From Photorhabdus bodei (GTDB taxonomy: Bacteria; Pseudomonadota; Gammaproteobacteria; Enterobacterales; Enterobacteriaceae), in the NCBI RefSeq assembly GCF_003287735.1, contig NZ_NSCM01000034.1, positions 1 through 52,362 of the forward strand: a DNA stretch of 52,362 bases, written 5' to 3'. This document shows, piece by piece, positions 33,614-42,994 of the stretch (position 1 is its first letter; every line of letters starts with the position of its first letter). Under the pieces are notes generated by a model that searched no databases, was not told where the DNA came from, and saw nothing but the letters and a program-made list of their open reading frames with translations. Both the position numbers and the translations under genes were made by a program.

Positions 33614-33631
33614 TGACCATTATAATAGTCA
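33614..33631. promoter_or_regulatory. hipBA operator site 2
   Basis: tgaccattataatagtca is a near-perfect palindrome 31 bases from site 1, about three helical turns. Confidence 0.75.
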
Positions 33632-33669
33632 TTATCATGGTTTGTCAAAATAAGAATGTCAACATTAGA

Positions 33670-33687
33670 TGACCATTATAATGGTCA
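33670..33687. promoter_or_regulatory. hipBA operator site 3
   Basis: tgaccattataatggtca is a perfect 18-bp palindrome 56 bases upstream of site 2. Confidence 0.78.
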
Positions 33688-33731
33688 TCTTATAGTTCAA
33701 GGCATAGGAGGAAGGTTAGAAGTGTTGGGTT

Positions 33732-33858
33732 TATACCCGTTATCCTTCAAGTTGCCTCTTTGTTGGCTGCACTCGCTCACCCCGGTCACATAGTTATCTA
33801 TGCTCCTGGGGATTCGCTCCCTTGCCGTCGCGATGCATCTTGAAATCCATAGGGTATA
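33732..33858 (-). repeat. ERIC element, copy 10
   Basis: A 127-bp element 45 bases beyond the last hip operator. With copies 8-9 it brackets hipBA. Confidence 0.95.
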
Positions 33859-34056
33859 TAATATTCCACTTGGAACAATGGATAATGTAGTTCATGAAAA
33901 TATCGATTAATATTTTATTTTAAAATGTTATTGCAACTAAATTAACGGATAAAATTATATCTTATTTACATTAATAACACCTATTGGGATATTCTTAATA
34001 ACCTCCATATAATTAAAATATAAATGCAGGCGATAGAGAATATCCCCAAATTAATA

Positions 34057-34401
34057 TTAAATACCTGCGATAACTTTTATCTCGACTTTGTATTTGGGAT
34101 TCATTAGTTTAGCTTCAACTGTGCAGCGTACAGGTGCGCTTCCTGCAACAACCCATGCATCCCAGGCGGCATTCATGCCAGCAAACTCTTTTCCATCCGC
34201 CAGGAAAAGAGTGGCGTCGATAATTTTGCTTTTATCAGAACCGAGACGCTGTAACATAATATCAATAGCGGCCAGTGTATTCGCTGTTTGCTCAGTAATA
34301 TCACCATCCAGGTTTTCCGGTACGGCGGTGTAGTAAATGGTTTTATTGTAAACTACCGCTTCGGACCAGCGATCTTGAGGATCAATACGTTCAATTGTCA
34401 T
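34057..34401 (-). CDS. yoaB: RidA-family protein YoaB
   Basis: This 114-residue protein of the RidA/YjgF family matches E. coli YoaB in length and pattern (MTIERIDPQDRWSEAVVYNK, YYTAVPENLD, APVRCTVEAKLMNPKYKVEI). RidA enzymes hydrolyse reactive enamines/imines formed by PLP enzymes. The conserved Arg in the PVRCTVEA segment, used by active members, is present. It is divergent from yoaA, as in E. coli. Confidence 0.94.
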   Translation of the reverse strand: MTIERIDPQDRWSEAVVYNKTIYYTAVPENLDGDITEQTANTLAAIDIMLQRLGSDKSKIIDATLFLADGKEFAGMNAAWDAWVVAGSAPVRCTVEAKLMNPKYKVEIKVIAGI

Positions 34402-34501
34402 GGATACTCCTTCCTGTGAATGATTATCTGCCTGATTTTGGGTGGTGATCAGAACATACTATTGGCATAATCTCCATCCATTCTATTGAAAGAGACGGTT
34501 T

Positions 34502-36412
34502 GTGTCAGACGATTTTGCGAAAAATGGTGCCCTTGCTAAAGCAATAACAGGTTTTAAACCCCGTGATGCTCAAAGAGAAATGGCAGTGGCTATTGAGTGT
34601 GCGATTAAAAACCATCAACAATTGGTCGTAGAAGCAGGCACGGGAACAGGTAAGACATTTGCCTATTTAGCACCCGCGTTGCGTTCTGGGCAGAAAGTTA
34701 TCATTTCCACAGGTTCTAAGGCATTACAGGATCAGCTCTATAATCGTGATTTACCGACAGTCGCTGAAGCAATTAATTTCACCGGTAAATTGGCGTTGTT
34801 GAAAGGCCGTGCAAATTATCTGTGCTTGGAACGGTTGGAACAGCACTCTTTTGGGGGCGGACAATTGGAAGCAGAAATTCTGTCAGATATTGTTCGGCTA
34901 AGAGGCTGGTCTTCACAAACTGAAGAGGGTGATATCAGTACTTGTCACCAAGTGGCGGAAGATAGCCAGGTTTGGCCGTTGGTCACCAGTACGAACGATA
35001 ATTGCCTTGGCAGTGATTGCCCACGTTATCAGGAATGCTTTGTACTCAAAGCCCGCCGTCGGGCAATGGAGGCAGATGTTATCGTTGTTAACCATCATCT
35101 GTTTATGGCGGATATGGTGGTGAAAGAAACGGGATTTGGTGAGTTGATCCCGCAAGCAGAAGTCAAAATATTTGATGAGGCACATCAAATCCCTGATATT
35201 GCCAGTCAATATTTTGGTCAGCAATTAAGTAGCCGCCAACTGATGGATCTCTCAAGAGACATCACTATGGCGTATCGCACGGAAGTCCGAGATCAAGTTC
35301 AGTTACAAAAGAGCGCAGATCGTCTGAGTCAGAGTACACAAGATTTCCGGCTAGCGTTGGGAGAGAATGGTTATCGGGGTAATTTGCGGGAGTTATTGCA
35401 AAATCCGCAAGTCCAGCGAGCATTAGTATTGCTTGATGATGCGCTTGAGCTTTGTTATGACGTGATAAAATTATCTTTAGGGCGTTCAGTCATGTTGGAT
35501 GCGGCATTTGAAAGGGCAACAATTTATCGTAATCGTCTTAAACGCTTGAAAGAGGTGACTATCCCCGGTTATAGCTATTGGTTTGAAAGTTATGGTCGTC
35601 ATTTTCTTTTAGCACTCACACCGCTGTCTGTTGCCGATAAATTTAATGAGATAATTAATGAGCAATCCGGTTGTTGGGTGTTCACCTCAGCGACACTCTC
35701 TGTTAACGAGCAACTTTCCCATTTCACTGAACGACTAGGTTTAAAAGAGGTGAAAACGTTATTACTGCCAAGTCCATTTGATTATCAAAGCCAGACACTA
35801 CTTTGTGTTCCCCGTCATCTACCATCACCAAATCAGCTTGGTAGTGCAAAATGGTTGGCAGAGATGCTCAAACCACTCATTGAAGCCAATAAAGGTCGAT
35901 GTTTCTTTTTATGTACCTCACACCAGATGATGCGCAGTCTGGCTGAGGCATTCCGTGCCAACATGACATTGCCGGTTTTGGTTCAGGGGGAAACTAGCAA
36001 GGGTCAGCTACTTTCGCAATTTATTGCTGCCGGCAACGCTTTATTGGTGGCAACCAGCAGTTTTTGGGAAGGTGTTGATGTGCGCGGTGAGGCGCTTTCC
36101 TGTGTCATTATCGATAAATTGCCCTTTACGGCACCGGATGATCCGCTGTTAAAAGCCCGTATTGAAGATTGCCAACTTAGAGGTGGTGATGCATTTAATG
36201 AAGTTCAGTTACCGGATGCGGTGATTAGCCTGAAACAAGGTGTCGGGCGGCTTATTCGTGATATTGATGATTATGGCGTCGTTGTTATTTGTGATAATCG
36301 TTTAGTGATGCGTCCATATGGTGAAGTGTTTTTGAATAGTTTGCCACCTTCACCACGAACCCGAGATTTAACGAAAGCGGTCGCTTTCTTGCAAGCCCGG
36401 CAATCTGGGTAA
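34502..36412 (+). CDS. yoaA: YoaA, XPD/DinG-type iron-sulfur DNA helicase
   Basis: This 636-residue superfamily 2 helicase has Walker A EAGTGTGKTFAYL (about 45-57), four Cys for a 4Fe-4S cluster (one in RANYLCLERL, three in DNCLGSDCPRYQECF), Walker B DEAHQIPD and motif VI QGVGRLIRD. YoaA partners with the Pol III chi subunit in repair of stalled forks in E. coli. The start is GTG 34502 with GAGACGG upstream. No CTG-N10-CAG LexA box is visible in front of it. Confidence 0.95.
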   Translation: MSDDFAKNGALAKAITGFKPRDAQREMAVAIECAIKNHQQLVVEAGTGTGKTFAYLAPALRSGQKVIISTGSKALQDQLYNRDLPTVAEAINFTGKLALLKGRANYLCLERLEQHSFGGGQLEAEILSDIVRLRGWSSQTEEGDISTCHQVAEDSQVWPLVTSTNDNCLGSDCPRYQECFVLKARRRAMEADVIVVNHHLFMADMVVKETGFGELIPQAEVKIFDEAHQIPDIASQYFGQQLSSRQLMDLSRDITMAYRTEVRDQVQLQKSADRLSQSTQDFRLALGENGYRGNLRELLQNPQVQRALVLLDDALELCYDVIKLSLGRSVMLDAAFERATIYRNRLKRLKEVTIPGYSYWFESYGRHFLLALTPLSVADKFNEIINEQSGCWVFTSATLSVNEQLSHFTERLGLKEVKTLLLPSPFDYQSQTLLCVPRHLPSPNQLGSAKWLAEMLKPLIEANKGRCFFLCTSHQMMRSLAEAFRANMTLPVLVQGETSKGQLLSQFIAAGNALLVATSSFWEGVDVRGEALSCVIIDKLPFTAPDDPLLKARIEDCQLRGGDAFNEVQLPDAVISLKQGVGRLIRDIDDYGVVVICDNRLVMRPYGEVFLNSLPPSPRTRDLTKAVAFLQARQSG

Positions 36413-36479
36413 AATCGACTGCGTTGTGATAAAATAGCACCTTATTTTGGATTATATTTCTTGCCGAGGTGCTTAAGGC

Positions 36480-37175
36480 ATGCCTGTACGAATTCTGGCT
36501 ATTGATACTGCAACGGAAGCCTGTTCTGTTGCTCTTTGGAATGATGGTGCCGTTTTGGCACAGTTTGAAATTTCTCCACGTGAACACACGCAACGTATTT
36601 TACCTATGGTTCAATCTGTTCTGGCAGAAGCGGGGATGAGTTTACAACAGCTTGACGCTTTAGCTTTTGGCCGTGGGCCGGGTAGTTTTACCGGTGTACG
36701 TATTGGTGTTGGTATTGCTCAGGGCTTGGCACTGGGGGCTGAACTGCCGGTGATTGGTGTGTCAACGCTCAATGCAATGGCTCAAGGTGTTTTTCGTCTG
36801 CTAGGTGCAACTCAGGTATTAACCGCCATTGATGCCCGGATGGGAGAAGTTTATTGGGGGCAATATATCCGTAATCAGCAAGGTGAATGGCAAGGAAGTG
36901 AAACAGAAGCAGTGTTGAAACCGGAACAGGTACAGGCATTCATGGCTTCATTAAGTGGCGATTGGGTGGTTGCGGGTACTGGCTGGCAGGCTTATCCTCA
37001 GTTGATGGCAAGTCATTTAACGTTAACTGATAGTAGTATCACATTACCTCATGCTGAAGATATGTTACCTCTGGCAATACAGATGTGGCAAAACGGTGAA
37101 GTGACGGCCGTAGAACATGCTGAACCGGTATACTTGCGTAATGAAGTTACTTGGAAAAAATTACCGGGCCGTTAA
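36480..37175 (+). CDS. tsaB: tRNA t6A biosynthesis protein TsaB
   Basis: This 231-residue ASKHA-fold protein is the scaffold partner of TsaD, TsaE and TsaC in making N6-threonylcarbamoyladenosine at tRNA position 37. It starts MPVRILAIDTATEACSVALW and contains ALAFGRGPGSFTGVRIGVGI and the region AIDARMGEVYWGQY, as in YeaZ. Length matches E. coli (231). It follows yoaA at 67 bases. Confidence 0.97.
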   Translation: MPVRILAIDTATEACSVALWNDGAVLAQFEISPREHTQRILPMVQSVLAEAGMSLQQLDALAFGRGPGSFTGVRIGVGIAQGLALGAELPVIGVSTLNAMAQGVFRLLGATQVLTAIDARMGEVYWGQYIRNQQGEWQGSETEAVLKPEQVQAFMASLSGDWVVAGTGWQAYPQLMASHLTLTDSSITLPHAEDMLPLAIQMWQNGEVTAVEHAEPVYLRNEVTWKKLPGR

Positions 37176-37270
37176 GTATCTATTGATGAAGCTTGTAGTA
37201 AAAGAAAGTATCAAATAGACAGAGTTATTTTAAACATCATGATTGGGACAATTTTTAGGAGAAGGTGGTT

Positions 37271-37852
37271 ATGTTAAGAGTAATAAACTACCGGACGAGT
37301 ATTAACGCGCTAATCTTATTAGGTGCTGTAATGCTTACAGGCTGTATCACCGTTCCTGATTCAATAAAAGGAACGTCACCAACGCCTGTTCAAGATCTGC
37401 TTTCTGTTAAGAGTACGCCTGAGCTGTTTATCGGGCAGGAAGGGCGATTCGGCGGCAAGGTACTTGGTGTAGTAAATGAAAATCACCGTACTCGTTTGGA
37501 AATATCGTCATTGCCATTAGCATCGGATGCCAGTCCAGAATTAGATGAGCCTTCCCTTGGCCGTATCTATGTTTATGTTAATGATTTCCTTGATCCTGAC
37601 GATTTTAAAGGAAATTACGTCACTGTCGTAGGTCCGATAGTGGGATTGAAAAAGGGAAAAATTGGTTGTGCGGATTATGCTTATGTTGTGATTAATGCAA
37701 TGGGTTATCAACGCTGGAAAGTTGTTCAGCGAGTATTGATGCCTTATGGCCCGGGGCCTTGGAATTATTATGGCTATCCATATTATTCAGGTTGGGGATG
37801 GAATTGGTATTACCCCGACCCCACACCTGTTGAGACTATTTTGACCAGATAG
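37271..37852 (+). CDS. yeaY: Slp-family outer-membrane lipoprotein (YeaY-like)
   Basis: This 193-residue lipoprotein has a signal peptide ending in the lipobox LTGC (Cys about 25) followed by ITVPDSIKGT. Slp-family phrases are GRFGGKVLGVVNE, GRIYVYVNDFLDPDDFKGNY and VTVVGPIVG. The aromatic-rich C-terminus (WNYYGYPYYSGWGWNWYYPD) is as in YeaY. Family members are surface lipoproteins of unclear function, induced by starvation or stationary phase in E. coli. I use ATG 37271; GTG 37265 is also possible. Confidence 0.9.
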   Translation: MLRVINYRTSINALILLGAVMLTGCITVPDSIKGTSPTPVQDLLSVKSTPELFIGQEGRFGGKVLGVVNENHRTRLEISSLPLASDASPELDEPSLGRIYVYVNDFLDPDDFKGNYVTVVGPIVGLKKGKIGCADYAYVVINAMGYQRWKVVQRVLMPYGPGPWNYYGYPYYSGWGWNWYYPDPTPVETILTR

Positions 37853-37916
37853 AGTTATTTCAATCGGGATTGTTGATATACACTTTGTGACATTGTAACT
37901 TTCTTTCCAGTTTGAG

Positions 37917-37938
37917 CCGCCGCAATAATATGTGGCGG
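37917..37938. terminator. bidirectional terminator between yeaY and the GNAT gene
   Basis: An 8-bp stem with one mismatch (ccgccgca/tgtggcgg) and a 6-base loop is followed by taatttattt, between convergent genes. Confidence 0.6.
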
Positions 37939-37949
37939 TAATTTATTTG

Positions 37950-38483
37950 TTATTTCCTATCTATCTTTGGATTGATCGTTAATTTCATCGCAATTCTTGC
38001 ACCCAAACCCGCAGTCATCTCTTCTACTAGAATTTTCTGTAGTTCATTAGGAATATCATTCGAATGCAGTATGACAAAACCAAATTTGTCATATAATTTG
38101 CGGCTTGGTAGAAAATCACGAAAAGTTGTGAGGTAAAGTGCGGTTTCTTTGTTTTGTTCTAATTGCTCAATGATTAAGCTAAGCAGGGTACTGGCAATAC
38201 CTTGGTCATGATATTTCGGCAACACATCAATCTCAGCTAGCAGCATCAATTGATTTAAACGGCGGATTAGCGCAAATCCAACCAGTTTTTGATCACTTTC
38301 AGCGACCCAAAGCCGTTGTTCCTGAATACTTGATTCAATTTCATACGCGGGTAGGGTTTGATCACCGAGCACTTTTGGTAAGAGTTCTTCTGGAAAAAGG
38401 GACGCAGCTTGGCGCTCTATGTCGCTGATAGTAGCACTATCTTTATAGGTTGCCCTTCTGACCGTAATGTTATTTATAATCAT
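37950..38483 (-). CDS. GNAT-family N-acetyltransferase
   Basis: This 177-residue GNAT acetyltransferase has motif A, LLAEIDVLPKYHDQGIASTL (about residues 82-101), with the acetyl-CoA-binding Q-x-x-G-x-A loop. The N-terminal ITVRRATYKDSATISDIE and the C-terminal SRKLYDKFGFVIL are also typical. The acceptor substrate cannot be read from the sequence. It is not part of the E. coli yeaY-fadD neighbourhood, so it is an extra gene here. Confidence 0.85.
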   Translation of the reverse strand: MIINNITVRRATYKDSATISDIERQAASLFPEELLPKVLGDQTLPAYEIESSIQEQRLWVAESDQKLVGFALIRRLNQLMLLAEIDVLPKYHDQGIASTLLSLIIEQLEQNKETALYLTTFRDFLPSRKLYDKFGFVILHSNDIPNELQKILVEEMTAGLGARIAMKLTINPKIDRK

Positions 38484-38836
38484 TTTTTATTACCATTGGT
38501 TTTTTAATAATGCATTGGAATAGACGAAAGCAATAAATGCTATTTCAAAAATGCTATCTTAAGCAAAAAATAAGTAGGTCAATGTATAGTCAATAGCTAC
38601 AAAGTTAAATATTAACTGTGGCAATAATATACTGATAAATAAAAATAATTTACAGACAACACAATTCTCTTTGTTTTTATGTATCAGGATTAACGTGAAA
38701 TTAGTGATGTGTATCTCAACCTGAACAATGTTTCTTTTTTAAACTGGTACGCTGAGTTAATAATTTGTTAAATCAAAGCGTGCGTTATTTATTAGGCGAG
38801 TGATAACATAGCAATTAAAATTTCAGGAGTACTACC
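38484..38836. other. intergenic region between the GNAT gene and fadD
   Basis: AT-rich divergent promoter region with no gene. It contains the candidate FadR site listed separately. Confidence 0.5.
38742..38758. promoter_or_regulatory. candidate FadR operator of fadD
   Basis: aactggtacgctgagtt keeps the left half AACTGGT of the FadR consensus but has four mismatches in the rest. It lies 79 bases before the fadD start, where repression by FadR in the absence of fatty acids would be expected. Confidence 0.35.
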
Positions 38837-40525
38837 TTGGAGAAAGTCTGGCTAAAACATTATCCGGCGGATGTTCCTGCGGAAATTGACCCGGATCGTT
38901 ATGCATCATTGGTTGAGATGTTTGAAAATGCCGTAGCGCACTATGCGGATCAACCTGCATTTATCAATATGGGTGAGATTATGACCTTTCGTAAGTTGGA
39001 AGAGCGTAGTCGGGCATTTGCAGCATATTTGCAAAATGGCTTGGGATTAAGTAAAGGAGATCGCGTTGCGCTGATGATGCCAAACTTGCTGCAATATCCC
39101 GTTGCACTGTTTGGTGTTCTACGTGCAGGTATGATTGTCGTAAATGTAAACCCGCTGTATACGCCACGTGAGCTTGAACATCAGCTTAATGACAGCGGCA
39201 CTTCCGCTATTGTGATCGTCTCCAATTTTGCCCATACATTGGAAAAGATCGTTTTTAATACTAAAGTTAAGCATGTTATTTTGACGCGTATGGGGGACCA
39301 ACTATCTCGTCCTAAAGGTACGTTGGTTGATTTTGCGGTGAAATATATTAAACGGCTGGTACCGAAGTATAATCTGCCTGATGCCATTTCATTTCGTTGT
39401 GCGATACAGAAAGGTTATCGCATGCAATATGTAAAACCAGAAATTAACGGTAATGATTTGGCTTTTCTGCAATATACTGGTGGCACCACTGGCGTAGCTA
39501 AGGGGGCTATGCTGACTCACCGTAATATTTTGGCAAATCTTGAACAGGCAAAAGCGGTTTATTCTCCATTATTACGTGTAGGCCAAGAGCTGATTGTTAC
39601 GGCGTTGCCTCTCTATCACATATTTGCGTTAATGGTAAATTGCTTGTTACTTATTTACTTGGGTGGGTGCAATCTTCTGATCACTAACCCGCGTGATATT
39701 ACGGGTACAGCTAAAGAATTAGGTCGTTATCCGTTCACTTCTGTCACCGGGGTAAATACATTGTTTAACGCCTGGTTGAATAATGAAGAATTTAAGAAGC
39801 TTGATTTTTCTACGCTGCGTCTGGTTGTTGGTGGTGGTATGCCGGTACAGAAAGCGGTTGCTGAGAAATGGGCAAAAGTGACAGGCACCAATCTGCTTGA
39901 AGGTTATGGTCTGACAGAATGTTCACCTTTGGTTTCCTGTAATCCTTATAATTCGAAACATTACACTGGCAGTATTGGTTTCCCGGTCTCTTCAACGGAA
40001 ATCAAACTTATGGGTGATGATGGTAATGAGGTAGAGATGGGCCAGCAGGGAGAATTGTGGATACGTGGCCCACAGGTGATGGTTGGTTATTGGAATCGTC
40101 CTGATGCAACAGAAGAAGTGTTGAAAGATGGTTGGGTAGCAACGGGTGATATTGCGAATGTTAATGAACAAGGTTTCATTCGTATCGTAGATCGTAAAAA
40201 AGATATGATTTTGGTTTCTGGTTTCAATGTGTATCCTAATGAAGTTGAAGATGTTGTATCAGCTCACCCTAAAGTGCTAGAGTCAGCAGCAATAGGGGTA
40301 TCAAGCGAAAGTTCCGGTGAAACTGTCAAAGTATTTGTGGTTCGGATAGATCCTAGTTTGACCGAGGATGAACTTAAAACCCATTGTCGTCGTTATCTAA
40401 CAGGGTATAAAGTACCAAAGATCATTGAGTTCCGGGATGAATTACCTAAGTCTAATGTAGGTAAAATTCTTCGTAGGGAACTGCGTGATGAAGAGGAAAA
40501 GGTCAGGAATGTAGCTATAGCCTGA
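38837..40525 (+). CDS. fadD: long-chain-fatty-acid--CoA ligase FadD
   Basis: This 562-residue AMP-forming acyl-CoA synthetase activates imported fatty acids for beta-oxidation at the inner membrane. ATP/AMP motif YTGGTTGVAKGAML (about 213-226), LEGYGLTECSPLVS (about 354-367) and the fatty-acyl motif DGWVATGDIANVNEQGFIRI through DRKKDMILVSG are present. The start is TTG 38837 with CAGGAGTACTACC upstream, the same unusual start codon known for E. coli fadD. A strong terminator follows. Confidence 0.97.
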   Translation: MEKVWLKHYPADVPAEIDPDRYASLVEMFENAVAHYADQPAFINMGEIMTFRKLEERSRAFAAYLQNGLGLSKGDRVALMMPNLLQYPVALFGVLRAGMIVVNVNPLYTPRELEHQLNDSGTSAIVIVSNFAHTLEKIVFNTKVKHVILTRMGDQLSRPKGTLVDFAVKYIKRLVPKYNLPDAISFRCAIQKGYRMQYVKPEINGNDLAFLQYTGGTTGVAKGAMLTHRNILANLEQAKAVYSPLLRVGQELIVTALPLYHIFALMVNCLLLIYLGGCNLLITNPRDITGTAKELGRYPFTSVTGVNTLFNAWLNNEEFKKLDFSTLRLVVGGGMPVQKAVAEKWAKVTGTNLLEGYGLTECSPLVSCNPYNSKHYTGSIGFPVSSTEIKLMGDDGNEVEMGQQGELWIRGPQVMVGYWNRPDATEEVLKDGWVATGDIANVNEQGFIRIVDRKKDMILVSGFNVYPNEVEDVVSAHPKVLESAAIGVSSESSGETVKVFVVRIDPSLTEDELKTHCRRYLTGYKVPKIIEFRDELPKSNVGKILRRELRDEEEKVRNVAIA

Positions 40526-40546
40526 GATCCTCTTCATAATATTGAT

Positions 40547-40586
40547 AAGCACGACAACGCCGGTATTAGCCGGCGTTGTCGTGCTT
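40547..40586 (+). terminator. strong hairpin terminator after fadD
   Basis: A perfect 17-bp stem (left arm 40547-40563, right arm 40570-40586) with a 6-base loop ends in gctt. It separates fadD from rnd. Confidence 0.75.
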
Positions 40587-40615
40587 ATTCCATGAATGGC
40601 TAAGAGAACTATGTT

Positions 40616-41743
40616 TTGAATTATCAGTTGATCACCACAGATGCTCAGTTGCAACAAGTTTGCGAAGGGGCAAAAAAATACTCAAAAGTAGCATTGGATA
40701 CTGAATTTGTACGCACACGGACGTATTACCCACAATTAGGTTTGATACAACTGTATGATGGCGAACAACTTTCTCTGATTGATCCACTTAATATCACCAA
40801 CTGGCAACCTTTCCGTGAGTTAATTACTCATCCTCAAATATTGAAGCTGTTACATGCTGGCAGTGAAGATTTGGAAGTTTTTCTGAATGCTTTTCAATGC
40901 TTGCCGGAACCGATGATTGATACTCAGGTCTTGGCGGCTTTTATTGGGCACCCGCTTTCATGTGGCTTTGCCGCGCTGGTGGCTGAATATATCCATGTCG
41001 AGCTGGATAAAAGCGAATCCCGCACTGATTGGCTTGCCCGTCCGTTAAGTGAAAAACAGTGCGAGTATGCAGCAGCGGATGTTTATTATCTGTTGCCTTT
41101 AGCGGATATCCTAATGACTGCAACAGAGCAGGCTGGATATATGGAGGCTGCGACGGGTGAGTGTCAACTTATCTGTCGACGCCGTAAAGAGATATTGGTG
41201 CCGGAATGTGCTTATAAACAGATAGGCAATATCTGTCAATTACGTCCCCAACAGCTTGCGTGTTTGAAAAAACTGGCCGCATGGCGTTTGAGTCAGGCCA
41301 GAGAACGCGATTTAGCCGTGAACTTCGTCATTCGTGAAGAAAACCTATGGCAGGTAGCGCGTTATATGCCAACTTCTTTGGCAGAGTTGGATGCGTTAGG
41401 GCTAAGTGGGCAGGAGATTCGTTGTCATGGTCGTCGCCTATTGGCAATGGTTGCTGAAAGTGGAAATATTCCAGAAAGTGAATGCCCGCCGCCAATGACG
41501 AACCTGATTGATCAACCTGGTTATCGTAAAGCATTTAAGGATATTAAAGCGCTGATCCATCAGGTAAGTGAGCAGCATAGATTTAATTCTGAATTATTGG
41601 CATCTCGTCGTCAGATTAATCAATTACTCAGTGTTCACTGGAAATTGAAACAATTAAATGGCAAACCTGAACTGCTTAGTGGGTGGCGGGGAGAGTTGCT
41701 GGCTGAGCCAGTCTCAGAGATTCTGGCGAACTATCCTGATTAA
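40616..41743 (+). CDS. rnd: ribonuclease D
   Basis: This 375-residue 3'-5' exoribonuclease trims tRNA precursors. The DEDDy exonuclease residues are visible: ALDTEFVRTRTYYP (Asp28, Glu30), LLHAGSEDLEVF (Asp about 85) and CEYAAADVYYL (Tyr and Asp about 150-155). An HRDC domain (LRPQQLACLKKLAAWR onward, about 200-290) follows. The start is TTG 40616, as in E. coli rnd, preceded by a weak AGAGAAC ribosome site. It is convergent with minE. Confidence 0.96.
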   Translation: MNYQLITTDAQLQQVCEGAKKYSKVALDTEFVRTRTYYPQLGLIQLYDGEQLSLIDPLNITNWQPFRELITHPQILKLLHAGSEDLEVFLNAFQCLPEPMIDTQVLAAFIGHPLSCGFAALVAEYIHVELDKSESRTDWLARPLSEKQCEYAAADVYYLLPLADILMTATEQAGYMEAATGECQLICRRRKEILVPECAYKQIGNICQLRPQQLACLKKLAAWRLSQARERDLAVNFVIREENLWQVARYMPTSLAELDALGLSGQEIRCHGRRLLAMVAESGNIPESECPPPMTNLIDQPGYRKAFKDIKALIHQVSEQHRFNSELLASRRQINQLLSVHWKLKQLNGKPELLSGWRGELLAEPVSEILANYPD

Positions 41744-41754
41744 CCCATATTAGA

Positions 41755-41780
41755 GCTTTAGCCTGACGCCAGTCTAAAGC
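41755..41780. terminator. hairpin between rnd and minE
   Basis: An 11-bp stem with one mismatch (gctttagcctg/cagtctaaagc) and a 4-base loop lies between convergent genes. No clear T run. Downstream, ggggttccc is repeated directly at about 41789-41810. Confidence 0.45.
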
Positions 41781-41885
41781 ATGAGAAGGGGTTCCCGGTT
41801 AGGGGTTCCCTATCTCAGATTGCCACATAATTCGTTTGTGGTTACTTTGATGGCGGTAGTGATAAAACAGCACTGTTTATCCGCG

Positions 41886-42155
41886 TTATTTTTGAGGTTC
41901 TTCTACCTCAGGTAATGTTATATTCAGCTCCAGGACGGAAATATCATCACCTTTCTGCTCAAATTGTACAGAGAGCATATCTGGATCGACCTGTATATAC
42001 TTACAGATTACTGCCAAGATATCCCGTTTCATATCAGGCAGATAAGCAGGTTCAGAATCACCGCGGCGACGTTCTGCCACGATGATTTGCAGCCGCTCTT
42101 TAGCGATATTTGCTGTCGTTTTTTTTCTCGACAGAAAGAAATCTAGCAAGGCCAT
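41886..42155 (-). CDS. minE: cell division topological specificity factor MinE
   Basis: This 89-residue protein drives MinD off the membrane and so creates the pole-to-pole Min oscillation. The N-terminal membrane-targeting helix (MALLDFFLSRKK), the MinD-stimulating helix (ANIAKERLQIIVAERRRG) and the dimerising C-terminal half are complete. It is last in the minCDE operon, three bases after minD. Confidence 0.97.
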   Translation of the reverse strand: MALLDFFLSRKKTTANIAKERLQIIVAERRRGDSEPAYLPDMKRDILAVICKYIQVDPDMLSVQFEQKGDDISVLELNITLPEVEEPQK

Positions 42156-42158
42156 GTT

Positions 42159-42971
42159 TTATCCCCCAAACAGGCGTTTTAAGAAGCCTTTTTTCTCTTC
42201 TTCAATGAAGCGGAAAGGACGTTCTTCCCCTAGTAAACGTTCAACAGTATCTGTATACGCTTTTCCTGCATCAGATTCTGTATCCAGAATGACCGGTTCC
42301 CCTTGGTTAGATGAACGCAGTACAGATTGATCTTCCGGAATAACACCGATTAAAGGAATGCATAAAATTTCCAGAACGTCTTCCATACTCAGCATATCAC
42401 CACGACTTACACGGCCTGGGTTATAGCGGGTTAATAGCAGATGTTCTTTAATGGGATCTTCACCCCGTTCAGCTCGTCGAGATTTTGAGGCCAGGATACC
42501 CAGAATACGGTCTGAATCACGTACGGAAGAGACCTCAGGATTTGTTGTGATAATGGCTTCGTCAGCAAAATAGAGTGCTATCAACGCACCACTTTCAATC
42601 CCTGCTGGGGAGTCGCAGATAATAAACTCGAAACCTTGTTTATCCAGATCAACTAAAACTTGCTCAACGCCTTCAGTAGTGAGAGCGTCTTTATCGCGGG
42701 TTTGCGATGCAGGTAGGATATAAAGATTCTCGGTACGTTTATCTTTAATTAATGCCTGATTAAGCGAGACGTCTCCTTGGATAACGTTCACGAAGTCATA
42801 AACTACGCGGCGTTCACATCCCATAATCAGATCGAGGTTACGCAGGCCGATGTCAAAATCGATAACGACGGTCTTTTTACCTCTTTGAGCAAGGCCGGTA
42901 GCAATGGCCGCGCTTGAAGTGGTTTTGCCAACGCCACCTTTACCTGATGTAACAACAATAATGCGTGCCAT
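42159..42971 (-). CDS. minD: septum site-determining ATPase MinD
   Basis: This 270-residue ParA-type ATPase recruits MinC to the membrane. The deviant Walker A GKGGVGKTTSSAA (about 10-22), switch II region FIICDSPAGIESGAL and the C-terminal amphipathic membrane-targeting helix (EEEKKGFLKRLFGG) are present. It matches E. coli in length. Confidence 0.98.
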   Translation of the reverse strand: MARIIVVTSGKGGVGKTTSSAAIATGLAQRGKKTVVIDFDIGLRNLDLIMGCERRVVYDFVNVIQGDVSLNQALIKDKRTENLYILPASQTRDKDALTTEGVEQVLVDLDKQGFEFIICDSPAGIESGALIALYFADEAIITTNPEVSSVRDSDRILGILASKSRRAERGEDPIKEHLLLTRYNPGRVSRGDMLSMEDVLEILCIPLIGVIPEDQSVLRSSNQGEPVILDTESDAGKAYTDTVERLLGEERPFRFIEEEKKGFLKRLFGG

Positions 42972-42994
42972 GAAGTGATTCCTTATTAAAAGGG

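Noticed and set aside
34402..34501. LexA box before yoaA
   Set aside because: yoaA is SOS-linked in E. coli, but no CTG-N10-CAG sequence is present in the intergenic region.
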